A DNA stretch of 64,000 nucleotides, taken from positions 88,967 to 152,966 of the forward strand of contig JAHABX010000002.1 of NCBI GenBank assembly GCA_018376135.1. The letters are read 5' to 3'. This document shows positions 15,566-24,252 of this stretch, piece after piece; within the stretch, counting starts at the first letter, position 1, and every line of letters starts with the position of its first letter. The notes below the pieces were generated by a model that saw only the letters and a list, made by a program, of their open reading frames with translations, searched no databases and had not been told where the DNA came from. The DNA comes from Clostridiales bacterium (GTDB lineage: Bacteria; Bacillota; Clostridia; Lachnospirales; Lachnospiraceae). The position numbers and the translations under genes are program-made.

Positions 15566-16681
15566 ATGGCGAAAGGTGAAAATATTTTTAAACGAAAGGA
15601 TGGGCGTTGGGAGGCCCGTTACATCAAGGGATATGAACTTTCAGGAAAAATCAGATATGGCTTCTGCTATGGCAGGACATATAAAGAGGCAAAAGAAAAA
15701 GTAACGGCTGCAAAGGCAGCGCTGATCAACGGAAAAGCAATCACCGCATCAGGCTCAAAAAACAGATTTGCATACTTTTGTGATGAATGGTTTGGGCTCC
15801 ACAAAGGGAGGTTCAAAGAGTCTACATGTGTGAAGTATGAGACGATACTGGAAAAGTACATCAAACCGGAACTGGGAGAATGTCATCCGGAAATGTTTAA
15901 TACTGAACTTCTGGAAAAATTCTCCAATGAACTGCTGATGGGGAATCAGCTTGCCCCCAAAACAGTTAAGGATATTCTGGTAATGCTTCACTCCATACTA
16001 AATTATACAGGAAGATATTTTCCGGAAATCCTTCCGCAGATTGAACTGGTCTATCCCCGGGAAAGCAGGAAGGAAATGCGGGTACTGACCAGAGATGAAC
16101 AATCACAGCTTATTCGTTACCTGCTTGATGATCTGGATGCCTGCAGGTTCGGGATATTGCTGGCACTGCTCACAGGAATGCGAATCGGGGAACTGTGTGC
16201 GCTGCGCTGGGAAAAAATTTCATTAAAGGAAAATACAGTTAAAATATCTGCCACGATGCAGAGGCTGAGGGATCCCAGTCCGAACAGGACAGCAAAAACA
16301 AAGGTAATTATCGGAAGCCCCAAGACCGCCAGATCTGAGCGGACGATTCCCCTGAATGAAGATGCGGCAGCTCTCTGCCGGAGAATGAATCCCGGAGACC
16401 CGGCCGCATTTGTATTAACCGGAGGGGCAGACTACATGGAGCCGCGGGCGCTCCAGTACAGGCTGGAACGGTATACGGCTGACTGCGGTCTGGAAAATGT
16501 TCATTTCCATACACTGCGGCACACCTTTGCCACAAGATGTGTGGAGGTCGGATTTGAGATCAAATCGCTGAGTGAGATTCTGGGGCACGCCAATACCTCC
16601 ATCACACTTGACCGCTATGTACATTCTTCCATGGAGCTGAAAAGGAATAATATGAATAAGCTGGTGCTGGCAGAGCTGTAA
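15566..16681 (+). CDS. Tyrosine-type site-specific recombinase (putative DNA invertase)
   Basis: The 371-residue protein has an N-terminal arm-binding domain (ENIFKRKDGRWEARYIKG), a SAM-like core-binding domain (about residues 65-160) and a C-terminal catalytic domain. Catalytic residues are visible in order: Arg in LTGMRIGELCALRW, Lys in GSPKTARSERTIPL, HxxR in HTLRHTFATR, His in LGHANTS and the nucleophile Tyr in LDRYVH. The ATG at 15566 has AGGAGGGG 8 bp upstream. Phage and conjugative-element integrases share this architecture, but no excisionase or cargo lies between the flanking inverted repeats. The simplest reading is a recombinase that inverts its own 1.5-kb segment. In this orientation it could also read through into the T7SS locus, as only a weak hairpin follows it. 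Confidence 0.93.
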   Translation: MAKGENIFKRKDGRWEARYIKGYELSGKIRYGFCYGRTYKEAKEKVTAAKAALINGKAITASGSKNRFAYFCDEWFGLHKGRFKESTCVKYETILEKYIKPELGECHPEMFNTELLEKFSNELLMGNQLAPKTVKDILVMLHSILNYTGRYFPEILPQIELVYPRESRKEMRVLTRDEQSQLIRYLLDDLDACRFGILLALLTGMRIGELCALRWEKISLKENTVKISATMQRLRDPSPNRTAKTKVIIGSPKTARSERTIPLNEDAAALCRRMNPGDPAAFVLTGGADYMEPRALQYRLERYTADCGLENVHFHTLRHTFATRCVEVGFEIKSLSEILGHANTSITLDRYVHSSMELKRNNMNKLVLAEL

Positions 16682-16768
16682 TTCTCCGCAGTCGGAAACA
16701 GGTGTCTTTGTGTCGGTGTTTCCGCGTAGAATGCCGTATTTTCGGGATTCCGGCCTGCTTTTTGACAG

Positions 16769-16788
16769 AGTGGTCTACTCTGCGAAAA
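16769..16788. repeat. Right inverted repeat of the invertible segment
   Basis: AGTGGTCTACTCTGCGAAAA, exact reverse complement of 15300-15319. Overlapping it is a tidy recombinase core: CAGAGT (16766-16771), 5-bp spacer GGTCT, ACTCTG (16777-16782). The arms are perfect inverted 6-mers, and the asymmetric spacer would set the direction of exchange. Confidence 0.95.
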
Positions 16789-16942
16789 GAGATACCTGCA
16801 GATATGATTATTGAAAGGATAGCGCATTCTGCACCGTGAAACAAGGGTAAACTGTATGGTAAATTCTGTTAAAAAATTCTGGCAGGACCGGCAGAAGACC
16901 TTACCGGGATGAGGTTCGGAAAACTGTCAGTCACAGGTTTTG

Positions 16943-17011
16943 CCGGATATACCGAGAATGCCAGGCAGAGGGTATTTGTCTGGCATTGTCAGTGTGCGTG
17001 CCATATACCGG
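16943..17011 (+). promoter_or_regulatory. Structured leader upstream of the T7SS locus
   Basis: The 404 bp between the recombinase stop and the first T7SS gene (16682-17085) hold no gene. Beyond the right repeat the leader can fold into a two-part hairpin: AATGCCAG (16957-16964) pairs perfectly with CTGGCATT (16980-16987), and CCGGATAT (16943-16950) pairs with ATAT-A-CCGG (17003-17011) around it. No T-tract follows, so it is not a classic terminator. It may stabilise or attenuate the long leader. No convincing promoter was found between 16789 and 17085. Confidence 0.4.
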
Positions 17012-17085
17012 AGGCGGCAGGGATAAGGAAGAACCGGTGAAAAAATGTTTGACAGGCCGGATAAAAAGGATGAGGTTAGGATTGT

Positions 17086-17253
17086 ATGGGAATCACAGAT
17101 GAAATGATGTTTTACGGAGGAATGGTTTTGACCGCCGCAGGCGTGCTGGGACTGGTCATATATCTGTTGACTGCCAGGCTGAGAGGAATGAAGCTGGATC
17201 TCCGGCTTGATCAGGAATATGGGAAAACGGAGGCAGACAAATGCCGGAAGTGA
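17086..17253 (+). CDS. Small single-pass membrane protein at the head of the T7SS locus
   Basis: A 55-residue reading frame with one hydrophobic segment (about residues 9-29, MFYGGMVLTAAGVLGLVIYL) followed by a charged tail (RLRGMKLDLRLDQEYGKTE). GGATGAGG lies 8-10 bp upstream. Its end overlaps the following kinase gene by 13 bp, which argues that it is real and co-translated. No family is recognised. Small membrane proteins such as EssA occur in Firmicute T7SS loci, but similarity to EssA cannot be claimed. Confidence 0.6.
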   Translation: MGITDEMMFYGGMVLTAAGVLGLVIYLLTARLRGMKLDLRLDQEYGKTEADKCRK

Positions 17254-20144
17254 TAGCTGGTACATATCAGATTATTAAACAGATCGGTGCAGGAGGAGGA
17301 GGTATTGTCTTTCTTGCGCGCCATCTGCGCCTGGAAAAAAATGTGGTCCTGAAAGCGGATAAAAGAAAGCTGACCACCAGACCGGAGCTTTTGCGTATAG
17401 AGGTCGATGTATTGAAGCATTTAAGTCATACCTACATTCCTCAGGTATATGACTTTTTTGTGGAGAATGAAACGGTATATACGGCGATGGAATACATCGA
17501 GGGCGATAGTTTTGACAGGATATTGAAGCACGGAGAACCATTTTCACAGGCACAGGTGATCAAATGGGGCATGCAGCTTTTGGAAGCCCTTGCTTATCTG
17601 CACAGCCCCACCCATGGGGATCCGCCCCATGGATATACGCACAGTGATATTAAGCCTGCCAATCTGATGCTCACTCCGGCGGGAAATATCTGCCTGATCG
17701 ATTTTAATATTTCGCTGGCATTGGGTGAAGAAATGATCATCGGCCGCAGTGAGGGCTATGCCTCCCCGGAGCATTACGGCCTGGATTTTTCAACAGAGGG
17801 TTCTTATCGGGCGGATGGGAATACGGCCGGAATCGGGGACGGGAAAACCGGTCCTGTGTCTGCGGTCAGAAAGACGATTTCCACCATATTCAGTCGCAGC
17901 TCATCCGGAAGCACCGGGGCGTACAGAGGGACAAGCCGGTCCGGATACCGGCTGATCACACCGGATGTGCGTTCGGATATCTACAGTGTGGGAGCTACTT
18001 TGTATCATCTGCTGAGCGGCAGACGTCCGGCCTCCCAGGCGAAAAAGGTTGAGCCGTTATCTGCAAAGGAATTCAGTCCGCAGCTGGCACATATCATTAA
18101 CCGGGCGATGGAACCGAATCCGAATCTGCGTTATCAGACGGCGGATGAGATGCTGGAGGCGTTCCGACACATCCGGGAAAATGACAGCAGGGTCCGCAGG
18201 CTTCGGTTGGAACGGCGGATCGTCTGTACAGGGCTTACAGCGCTGTGCATCACCGGAGCAGGGACCTCGTTTGTGGGACTGAAGCGGATGGAGACCGCAG
18301 AAAGCTGGAAAAAGCTGGCGGAATATTCCCGGAACGCACTGCAGGAAGGGGATCTGAAGGATTCGTTAAGGTATGCGCTGCAGGCATTTCCGGAGAAACA
18401 GCCATTGATACAGCCCGCATATATTGCGGAAGCACAGAAGGCACTCACGGATGCGGTGGGTGTGTATGATCTGGCAGATGGATACAAGCCTCATGGCACT
18501 GTGGAACTTCCGTCAGCGCCCCTTGGTATGGCGATTGCGCCGGACGGAACGACACTTTCCTGCGTTTACGCTTCTGCAGTCGCCGTTTACGATACCAGGA
18601 CCTGTACCCTGCTCGCCACGCTGCCTGCGGCGGAATCCGCGCTTTCAGAGGTGCGGTATCTGGATGCGGATACTATCCTTTACGCCGGAAAAGCCGGGAT
18701 CAGCCGTTATGACATAAGGGAAGGGGCAGTGGGCTGGACAGGACAGCCGGCAACAGGCATCTGCATATCTGCGGACGGAAAACGGGCGGCAGGAGTTTAT
18801 CGGGATGAAAGCAGTATTACAGTATATGATACGGAAACAGGACAGGTTCTCCGGCGTGTTGGACTGAACGGAAGACATCAGTCCGTGACGGTCAATGATA
18901 TATTTGCCAATCCCAATGATAACCTGCTGGCGCTGAATGCGGATGGAACGCTTCTGGCAGTCAGTATGTCTGATGGCTCTCTGGAGCTGTTTGATCTGAA
19001 AAATGAAGCAGGGAACAGGATTATCATGGATCAGACATCCGGTTATACGCATTTTGAGGGTGGCTTTTATCAGAATTATTTTGCGTTTTCGGCATCCGGC
19101 GTATCGGAATCTGTTTTTGCAGTTATTGATACCTCTTCGATGGAGCAGACCGGCGGTTTTCAGTCGGACGGATGCTTTCATGTGCAGACAGACGAGACGG
19201 GGATCTATGTGCAGACGGATAATCTGCTGGTGGAGATTGACCCTGTATCAGGAGAGCAGCGTCCGCTTGTGACAACTACAGAGAATATTCATGCTTTTGC
19301 AAGAAGTACGGATCATACACTGATCGCGACAGAAGGAGCCTATTCCTTTTTTGACAGCCATGCGGTAAAGATCGCTGAGGGTGAAAAAAAAGACGGGACG
19401 GATTTCGTTCAGACGGCAGAGGGAATGGCGGTGCTTGGAAGCCGCAGTACACCGTCGGTTCGGCTGATGACGTACGAAAATCATAAAGAGGCAGAGGTAT
19501 TTACATACGATCCGGCGGCATCCCATGATGAGGCAAGGGTCAGTGCGGACGGAGAGCGGGTCATGCTTTTTTCCTGGCAGAGATTCCGGATCTATGACCG
19601 GAGCGGAAAGCTGGTCAATGAGACGGAGCTTCCGGATTCGGAACAGATCTACGATCAGCAGTTCAGGAGAAATGGAAATGAATCTTATCTGGAAGTAATC
19701 TATAACGATGGAAGATCCCGTATATACAGTGCCGCAGACGGTGCACTTCTCCGGGAAGTGCAGAATGCAGTGCCGGACGGCAGTATGTATGAGGAATTTC
19801 ATGTGAATGGGATGCGTATCGAGTCACCGCTTCACGGCGCACCGGTGGCATATGACGAGAAAACCGGAAAACAGATCCGGGTACTGTCGGAAGAAGATTA
19901 TCTGACGTATGTAACGCCGGTGGGCGATCAGATGGTGGCGCAGTTCATAACTGCAGACGGTTATGGCTACGGGCAGCTTTTGAGCGCGGACTGTGAGGTA
20001 CTGGCAGAACTGCCGTATCTGTGTGATGTGATCAATCATGTGCTGGTTTTTGATTATCCGACAGGAAATCTGAGGCAGTCGCACATTTTTGATATAGAGC
20101 AGCTTTTAACGGCTGCACAGAATATCCTTGAAGAGGGACAATAA
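17241..20144 (+). CDS. Membrane Ser/Thr kinase with a long extracellular beta-propeller-like domain
   Basis: A 967-residue eukaryote-like kinase. The cytoplasmic kinase domain (about 1-300) has a glycine-rich loop IGAGGGGIV, the ATP-anchoring Lys38, a catalytic loop HSDIKPAN (HSD replaces HRD; Asp136), DFN at 154-156 in place of DFG, and SPE. A Ser/Gly-rich insert (about 190-240) precedes DVRSDIYSVGATLYHLL. One membrane segment (about 328-350) leads to a roughly 600-residue extracellular part with repeated blades of the form ADG-TLLAVSMSDGSLELFD, typical of WD40/quinoprotein propellers. It probably reads an envelope signal and phosphorylates T7SS partners. The unusual HSD and DFN keep the catalytic and metal-binding Asp residues, so it may be active. 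It is first of the long operon after the 55-residue protein. Confidence 0.9.
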   Translation: MPEVIAGTYQIIKQIGAGGGGIVFLARHLRLEKNVVLKADKRKLTTRPELLRIEVDVLKHLSHTYIPQVYDFFVENETVYTAMEYIEGDSFDRILKHGEPFSQAQVIKWGMQLLEALAYLHSPTHGDPPHGYTHSDIKPANLMLTPAGNICLIDFNISLALGEEMIIGRSEGYASPEHYGLDFSTEGSYRADGNTAGIGDGKTGPVSAVRKTISTIFSRSSSGSTGAYRGTSRSGYRLITPDVRSDIYSVGATLYHLLSGRRPASQAKKVEPLSAKEFSPQLAHIINRAMEPNPNLRYQTADEMLEAFRHIRENDSRVRRLRLERRIVCTGLTALCITGAGTSFVGLKRMETAESWKKLAEYSRNALQEGDLKDSLRYALQAFPEKQPLIQPAYIAEAQKALTDAVGVYDLADGYKPHGTVELPSAPLGMAIAPDGTTLSCVYASAVAVYDTRTCTLLATLPAAESALSEVRYLDADTILYAGKAGISRYDIREGAVGWTGQPATGICISADGKRAAGVYRDESSITVYDTETGQVLRRVGLNGRHQSVTVNDIFANPNDNLLALNADGTLLAVSMSDGSLELFDLKNEAGNRIIMDQTSGYTHFEGGFYQNYFAFSASGVSESVFAVIDTSSMEQTGGFQSDGCFHVQTDETGIYVQTDNLLVEIDPVSGEQRPLVTTTENIHAFARSTDHTLIATEGAYSFFDSHAVKIAEGEKKDGTDFVQTAEGMAVLGSRSTPSVRLMTYENHKEAEVFTYDPAASHDEARVSADGERVMLFSWQRFRIYDRSGKLVNETELPDSEQIYDQQFRRNGNESYLEVIYNDGRSRIYSAADGALLREVQNAVPDGSMYEEFHVNGMRIESPLHGAPVAYDEKTGKQIRVLSEEDYLTYVTPVGDQMVAQFITADGYGYGQLLSADCEVLAELPYLCDVINHVLVFDYPTGNLRQSHIFDIEQLLTAAQNILEEGQ

Positions 20145-20179
20145 AAACTACTTAAATAAGACACAGGAGGACAACAAAA

Positions 20180-23100
20180 GTGAAAGTTATGAAGAGAGTA
20201 CTGGCGTGTGCGCTGGCAGTCATGCTTGCTGTTCCGTCTGTCCAGGCAATGGCATCAGAACTGCCGGACAATACGGCGCCGGAATCTTCGGCTGCTGCGG
20301 AAGAGATGCCGGAAACGGCAGAATCTGTGAAGACAGGTACGGAAGTGACCGCAGCGGATGAAAATGCAGGCACGGAAGTACCGGGTGCAGCAGAGGGAGC
20401 TGCAGAGGAGCCTGCGATTCCAGAAGAGGTCGGGGAGGTCCCGGCTGTTACAGAAGAACCTGCAGCAACGGACGGGACAGAGGCTCCGGCTACTACAGAA
20501 GAGCCTGCAGCCACGGACGGGACAGAGACTCCGGCTGCTACAGAAGAGCCTGCAGCCACGGACGGGACAGAGACTCCGGCTGCTACAGAAGAGCCTGCAG
20601 CAACGGACGGAACAGAGGTTCCAACTGTTACAGAAGAGACAGAAGCTCAGGCAGCGGAGGCTCCGGAAACAGCCGAGACAGAGGAGCCGGTACAGGAAGC
20701 AGAGCCGGAAGTGGATGAGGTTCAGTTCAATACGGGAAACCATGTGTGGAGCGTAGTGAATCAGGAAGCATTCATGGAACTGGAAATGGGAGATGCGTAT
20801 TTCGAGGAGGATGGAAGCTATACCATCAATATCCCGGAAGCCAATCCGTTTTTCCCATATGAGGTGCAGTTCACCCATGACGGAGAGACCACAGAGGAGT
20901 GGTTCATGAATCCGGAGGACACTGTGGAGGTGGGCGGACATACGTTCCAGGTGTCTGCATACATTGACAATACAGTTCCGACCTATATGAACCTGGAAGT
21001 GGCAGGGGATACCGTGGCAGTATACCCGCAGAAGAAGGAATTCACGGACGAGGAAGAGGCGGCGGCCATGCCGATGTCCATGATCCCGCTGGAAAGCATG
21101 GAGCTTTCTGTGGATCTGAGTGGGTACACGCCGCTGGAGCTGACCATGGTGAAGATGAGCGGAATCTTTGAGAATCTGCCGGAGACGGCAAAGGTGGCAT
21201 GGAAACGTGCCAATTACAGCAGTGACAATTATACGCTCAGCAGTTCAGAGGATACCATCGACCTGAGCTGGGAAACTTCCAGCAACTATAACGAATGGGA
21301 GATGATCGTGGGAGACGGCGATCAGCTGAATCCTGAGAATATCCGTTATACAGTGAATATAAATACTACAGATGCCGGCGCATGGCTGCTTTCTAAAGCC
21401 TATGCACAGGATGAACAGGGGAACCGTTCCGAGGTATATGTAAGTGAATCGGACTACGATGATTATTACGACGACAGTGCAGTCAATACCGGTGATCTGG
21501 AAGGATCAAGAAGGCAGTATACCTATTACTCCAGCAGTGAAGTACAGGATAAGAAGCTGTATACCTGCCTGTCTATCGACAGCAGTTTGTTTGGAAACTC
21601 CCGCATCGGCAGTGTGAAGGTGGTTGAGGGCACTTATACAGACGCAGCCGATGCCGCACAGGCGAAGGATGTGACCGCTCAGGTGCTGTGTGCAGATATG
21701 ACAAAGGCATCTGCTGGATATTCATCGGAGCAGCGAGTGACTGCATTTACCATGATCGGCTATGACGCTGCCGGAACCGTGATCGGTATCCTGCCGTTTT
21801 CCTGGTGCCGTTATGGCAACGTAAGTGAGCTGTACGTGAAGCTTTACTCCAAAACAGATACGCAGACAGATCAGCTTGCCTCTTCCTGGATCTACGGAAA
21901 AGAGGTAAAGAGAAGTTTTGGTCTGAGAGAGCCGTATGCGCTGAACGGAACATACACGCTGGTTATGACATATGAGAAAAACAGCGGAGCGGATTATCCG
22001 GATGTGACGGCTGTTTATGTCGGAAAATATAATTCCATCGCGGAGGCGACTGCGGCCGGGGCTGTCAATATCAAGGACAGCGTGATGGGTGATATCAGCA
22101 GTGCTGCGGGCTACGCGGCGGATTACAGTGGGGGCGTATGGTTCACAGTGTTTGCAGGAGAGGACGGCAATGCAAAGCAGAGTGTGTATTCCTTCTGTGC
22201 GAAGACCGTCCGTTCAACGTGGGTGGATTCTCCGGACAGCGACTCAACGATGGATTTTTACGGACTGAAAGACGCCGACGGAAACTGGATCCCGTCATAT
22301 GTCATCAGCGATGCGGATGATTCTTATGCAGAGAAGAATTATGTGACGATCCTGGTTGGCGAGAATGTGGATTTGAGTCAGAAATATGCACCTGTATTCA
22401 GTAAGGCCAGTAAAGCGACAGTCTATACAGAGGGAAGCAGGACTCCGGAGGAAAGCGGTAAAACGCTCCATTCCTTCGTAGGAGGACCGGTGCAGTATTC
22501 TGTATCTGCGGAAGACGGCATCAATTCCAAGAATTACTGGGTACAGATCAGAAAGGCAGAAAGTGCTGACGGGCAGCTCTACATCAGCAGTCTGAAGGAT
22601 GAGGATGCGGAGACCCGGGTGGAGAACGGCGTGACCTACTCGATCCGTGAGGTGATGCTGGATGCTTATCACGATTACCGTCATGACATCTGTCTGGCCA
22701 ATATCGGCAGTACGGAGCTTCCGGCATTATCTGCGGAGCTTTCCTCCAATGTGGTGGAGCTGGATCCGTACTGGACCCTTAACGGGAAACAGGCACTGGC
22801 AGGAATGCAGACCGTAGAAAGACCTGACTGGAGTTCCGATAAGGAAGGAGAGCTTCCGAATCTGGCAAAGCTTCGTCTGCGCGCTAAGGATGGAGTGGCA
22901 GACGGTACGGAGATCTCCGGAACGCTGACGATCAAATCAGGAGACAAGGTCCTGATGGTACTGACTCTGACCGGTATGGTGGGAGACCCGTGTATTACGA
23001 CCACAGAGATTCCGGATGCGGTCAAATATGTGCCTTATGGAACCATGATCCAGAACAGCAACAAATACAGCTGGATACAGGTATCCTACGAGCTGGTGGA

Positions 23101-24175
23101 AGGTGTTCTCCCGGAGGGTATGGAGATCAGACCAAACGGAGAGCTTTACGGCGTCCCGCAGGAGACGGGAAGCTTTGCGTTTACTGTGTGCGCGTCCTTT
23201 GACTGTGCAAGAGAAAACTGTAATTTCCCGGAGCAGTATGCGGATCTGACGCTGACAGTCCAGGATAATACAGATGATAATGTTTATCTTTACGAAACAG
23301 ACGGGAACTATACACTGGAGACGCCGATCGGTAGAGAAACAGCGGCTGGAAATCATTATTTCTATCTGGAGCAGATCGCAGACAGTCTGTTTGTATCCGA
23401 GGGTGTGCTTCCGGAGTTCCAGAATCTCTGGCTGAACGGTGAGAAGCTGACCGCGGGAACCGATTATACGGCGGTATCCGGAAGTACCAGAATCACAGTG
23501 AGCGCACAGACGCTTCAGAATAAAGCGGACAAAGACGGCAGGAATACCATCGCAGCCGAGTTCCGTGTTGACGGCGATACAAATAAGGATCTGAAACGTA
23601 CGGCACAGAACTTCTATTTGACGCTGAATGCGGACGGCGGCGATTCAGGCAGTAATTCCGGCAGCTCGGGCGGTTCCGGCGGCAGCTCTGACGATGACGA
23701 TGATGTGAGCGGCAGCACCGGCGGAGGAAGCAGCGCACCGGCTTTTGTAACCATCCGCGGACATGTGGTGGACGGAAACAGCAGAGCCATGGCAGGCTAT
23801 ACCGTAGAGCTTCATTCGACCCCGAGAACAACGGTAACGGATGGGAACGGTTATTTTGAATTTGCGAATGTGGAATACGGAACACATGAGCTGTTCGTTA
23901 AGGATGCAGCCGGAAATCTGCTGGCATCAAGACGTTTTGAGATCCGTGAGGGTGCAGCAGGCTATGCAGATGACATCTTTACGGCTCAGAATGGAATGAT
24001 CGTCAACATGACCGTGACAATAGCAGGCGGTGCGATGACATTTTCCAATGTATCCGTAGTCGGTGCACAAACCGGTGATACGACCCATGTGTACGGCTGG
24101 ATGCTTGTACTGCTTGTATGCAGCGCAGCGCTGGCAGGCATGGCGATCTATAAGAAAAAAAGAAAACTCTCATAA
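20180..24175 (+). CDS. Large secreted, membrane-anchored surface protein with repeats and a carboxypeptidase-regulatory-like domain
   Basis: The 1,331-residue protein begins with a signal peptide (residues 1-26, MKRVLACALAVMLAVPSVQA) and an Ala/Glu/Thr/Pro-rich stalk containing four near-identical 15-residue repeats. A long beta-rich ectodomain follows. Near residues 940-1025 is a putative Ig-type segment (VPYGTMIQ, LPEGMEIRPNGELYGVP). A Gly/Ser/Asp linker (about 1153-1185) leads to a CnaB/carboxypeptidase-regulatory-like beta-sandwich (GHVVDGNSRAMAGYTVEL, about 1193-1270). The C terminus has a membrane helix and KKKRK tail, preceded by AQTGD, which only loosely resembles a sortase motif. The GTG at 20180 is chosen because GGAGG lies 9 bp upstream. 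Function is unknown; its position suggests a surface component of the T7SS locus. Confidence 0.85.
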   Translation: MKVMKRVLACALAVMLAVPSVQAMASELPDNTAPESSAAAEEMPETAESVKTGTEVTAADENAGTEVPGAAEGAAEEPAIPEEVGEVPAVTEEPAATDGTEAPATTEEPAATDGTETPAATEEPAATDGTETPAATEEPAATDGTEVPTVTEETEAQAAEAPETAETEEPVQEAEPEVDEVQFNTGNHVWSVVNQEAFMELEMGDAYFEEDGSYTINIPEANPFFPYEVQFTHDGETTEEWFMNPEDTVEVGGHTFQVSAYIDNTVPTYMNLEVAGDTVAVYPQKKEFTDEEEAAAMPMSMIPLESMELSVDLSGYTPLELTMVKMSGIFENLPETAKVAWKRANYSSDNYTLSSSEDTIDLSWETSSNYNEWEMIVGDGDQLNPENIRYTVNINTTDAGAWLLSKAYAQDEQGNRSEVYVSESDYDDYYDDSAVNTGDLEGSRRQYTYYSSSEVQDKKLYTCLSIDSSLFGNSRIGSVKVVEGTYTDAADAAQAKDVTAQVLCADMTKASAGYSSEQRVTAFTMIGYDAAGTVIGILPFSWCRYGNVSELYVKLYSKTDTQTDQLASSWIYGKEVKRSFGLREPYALNGTYTLVMTYEKNSGADYPDVTAVYVGKYNSIAEATAAGAVNIKDSVMGDISSAAGYAADYSGGVWFTVFAGEDGNAKQSVYSFCAKTVRSTWVDSPDSDSTMDFYGLKDADGNWIPSYVISDADDSYAEKNYVTILVGENVDLSQKYAPVFSKASKATVYTEGSRTPEESGKTLHSFVGGPVQYSVSAEDGINSKNYWVQIRKAESADGQLYISSLKDEDAETRVENGVTYSIREVMLDAYHDYRHDICLANIGSTELPALSAELSSNVVELDPYWTLNGKQALAGMQTVERPDWSSDKEGELPNLAKLRLRAKDGVADGTEISGTLTIKSGDKVLMVLTLTGMVGDPCITTTEIPDAVKYVPYGTMIQNSNKYSWIQVSYELVEGVLPEGMEIRPNGELYGVPQETGSFAFTVCASFDCARENCNFPEQYADLTLTVQDNTDDNVYLYETDGNYTLETPIGRETAAGNHYFYLEQIADSLFVSEGVLPEFQNLWLNGEKLTAGTDYTAVSGSTRITVSAQTLQNKADKDGRNTIAAEFRVDGDTNKDLKRTAQNFYLTLNADGGDSGSNSGSSGGSGGSSDDDDDVSGSTGGGSSAPAFVTIRGHVVDGNSRAMAGYTVELHSTPRTTVTDGNGYFEFANVEYGTHELFVKDAAGNLLASRRFEIREGAAGYADDIFTAQNGMIVNMTVTIAGGAMTFSNVSVVGAQTGDTTHVYGWMLVLLVCSAALAGMAIYKKKRKLS
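20447..20626 (+). repeat. Four tandem 45-bp repeats in the surface-protein gene
   Basis: Units begin at 20447, 20492, 20537 and 20582 and encode EEPAATDGTE-centred 15-residue repeats. Units 2 and 3 are almost identical, so copy number could change by slippage or recombination. They code for a stalk and are not a CRISPR array. Confidence 0.9.
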
Positions 24176-24252
24176 ATGAAACAGAATATCCGGCTGTGCG
24201 GGACAGTCCGTGCGGCCGGATATGTGATCATCTGAGAACGGGAGGAACAAGC

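Larger units (their letters stand above)
15300..16788. mobile_element. Predicted invertible DNA segment encoding its own tyrosine recombinase
   Basis: A 1,489-bp segment bounded by perfect 20-bp inverted repeats contains a single recombinase gene and an outward-facing promoter near the left end. Recombination between inverted sites by the enclosed enzyme would flip the segment in place. A second, inner pair of inverted sequences (15439-15450 and 16695-16706, 11 of 12 bases matching, GAYACCTGTTTC) could be arm-binding sites. The segment sits exactly between core genes and the T7SS locus. No transposase or target-site duplication was seen, so an insertion sequence is unlikely. The alternative is an integrase remnant with paired core sites that no longer inverts. 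Confidence 0.75.

Noticed and set aside
16762..16784. TTGACA at 16762-16767 as a fixed promoter for the T7SS locus
   Set aside because: At 16-19 bp spacing only purine-rich GCGAAAAGAG is found, with no -10 match. The TTGACA at 17049-17054 likewise lacks a usable -10.
15300..16788. The recombinase segment as an insertion sequence or simple integrated plasmid
   Set aside because: No transposase, no target duplication outside the repeats, no cargo or excisionase, and the end sequences are inverted core-like sites for a tyrosine recombinase. Inversion explains the layout better.
20447..20626. CRISPR-like repeat array
   Set aside because: The repeats are contiguous, in frame and without spacers; they encode a protein stalk.
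24065..24175. Sortase (LPxTG) anchor at the end of the surface protein
   Set aside because: AQTGD before the C-terminal helix has no LP or NP residues, and the gap to the helix is short. Membrane anchoring alone is safer.
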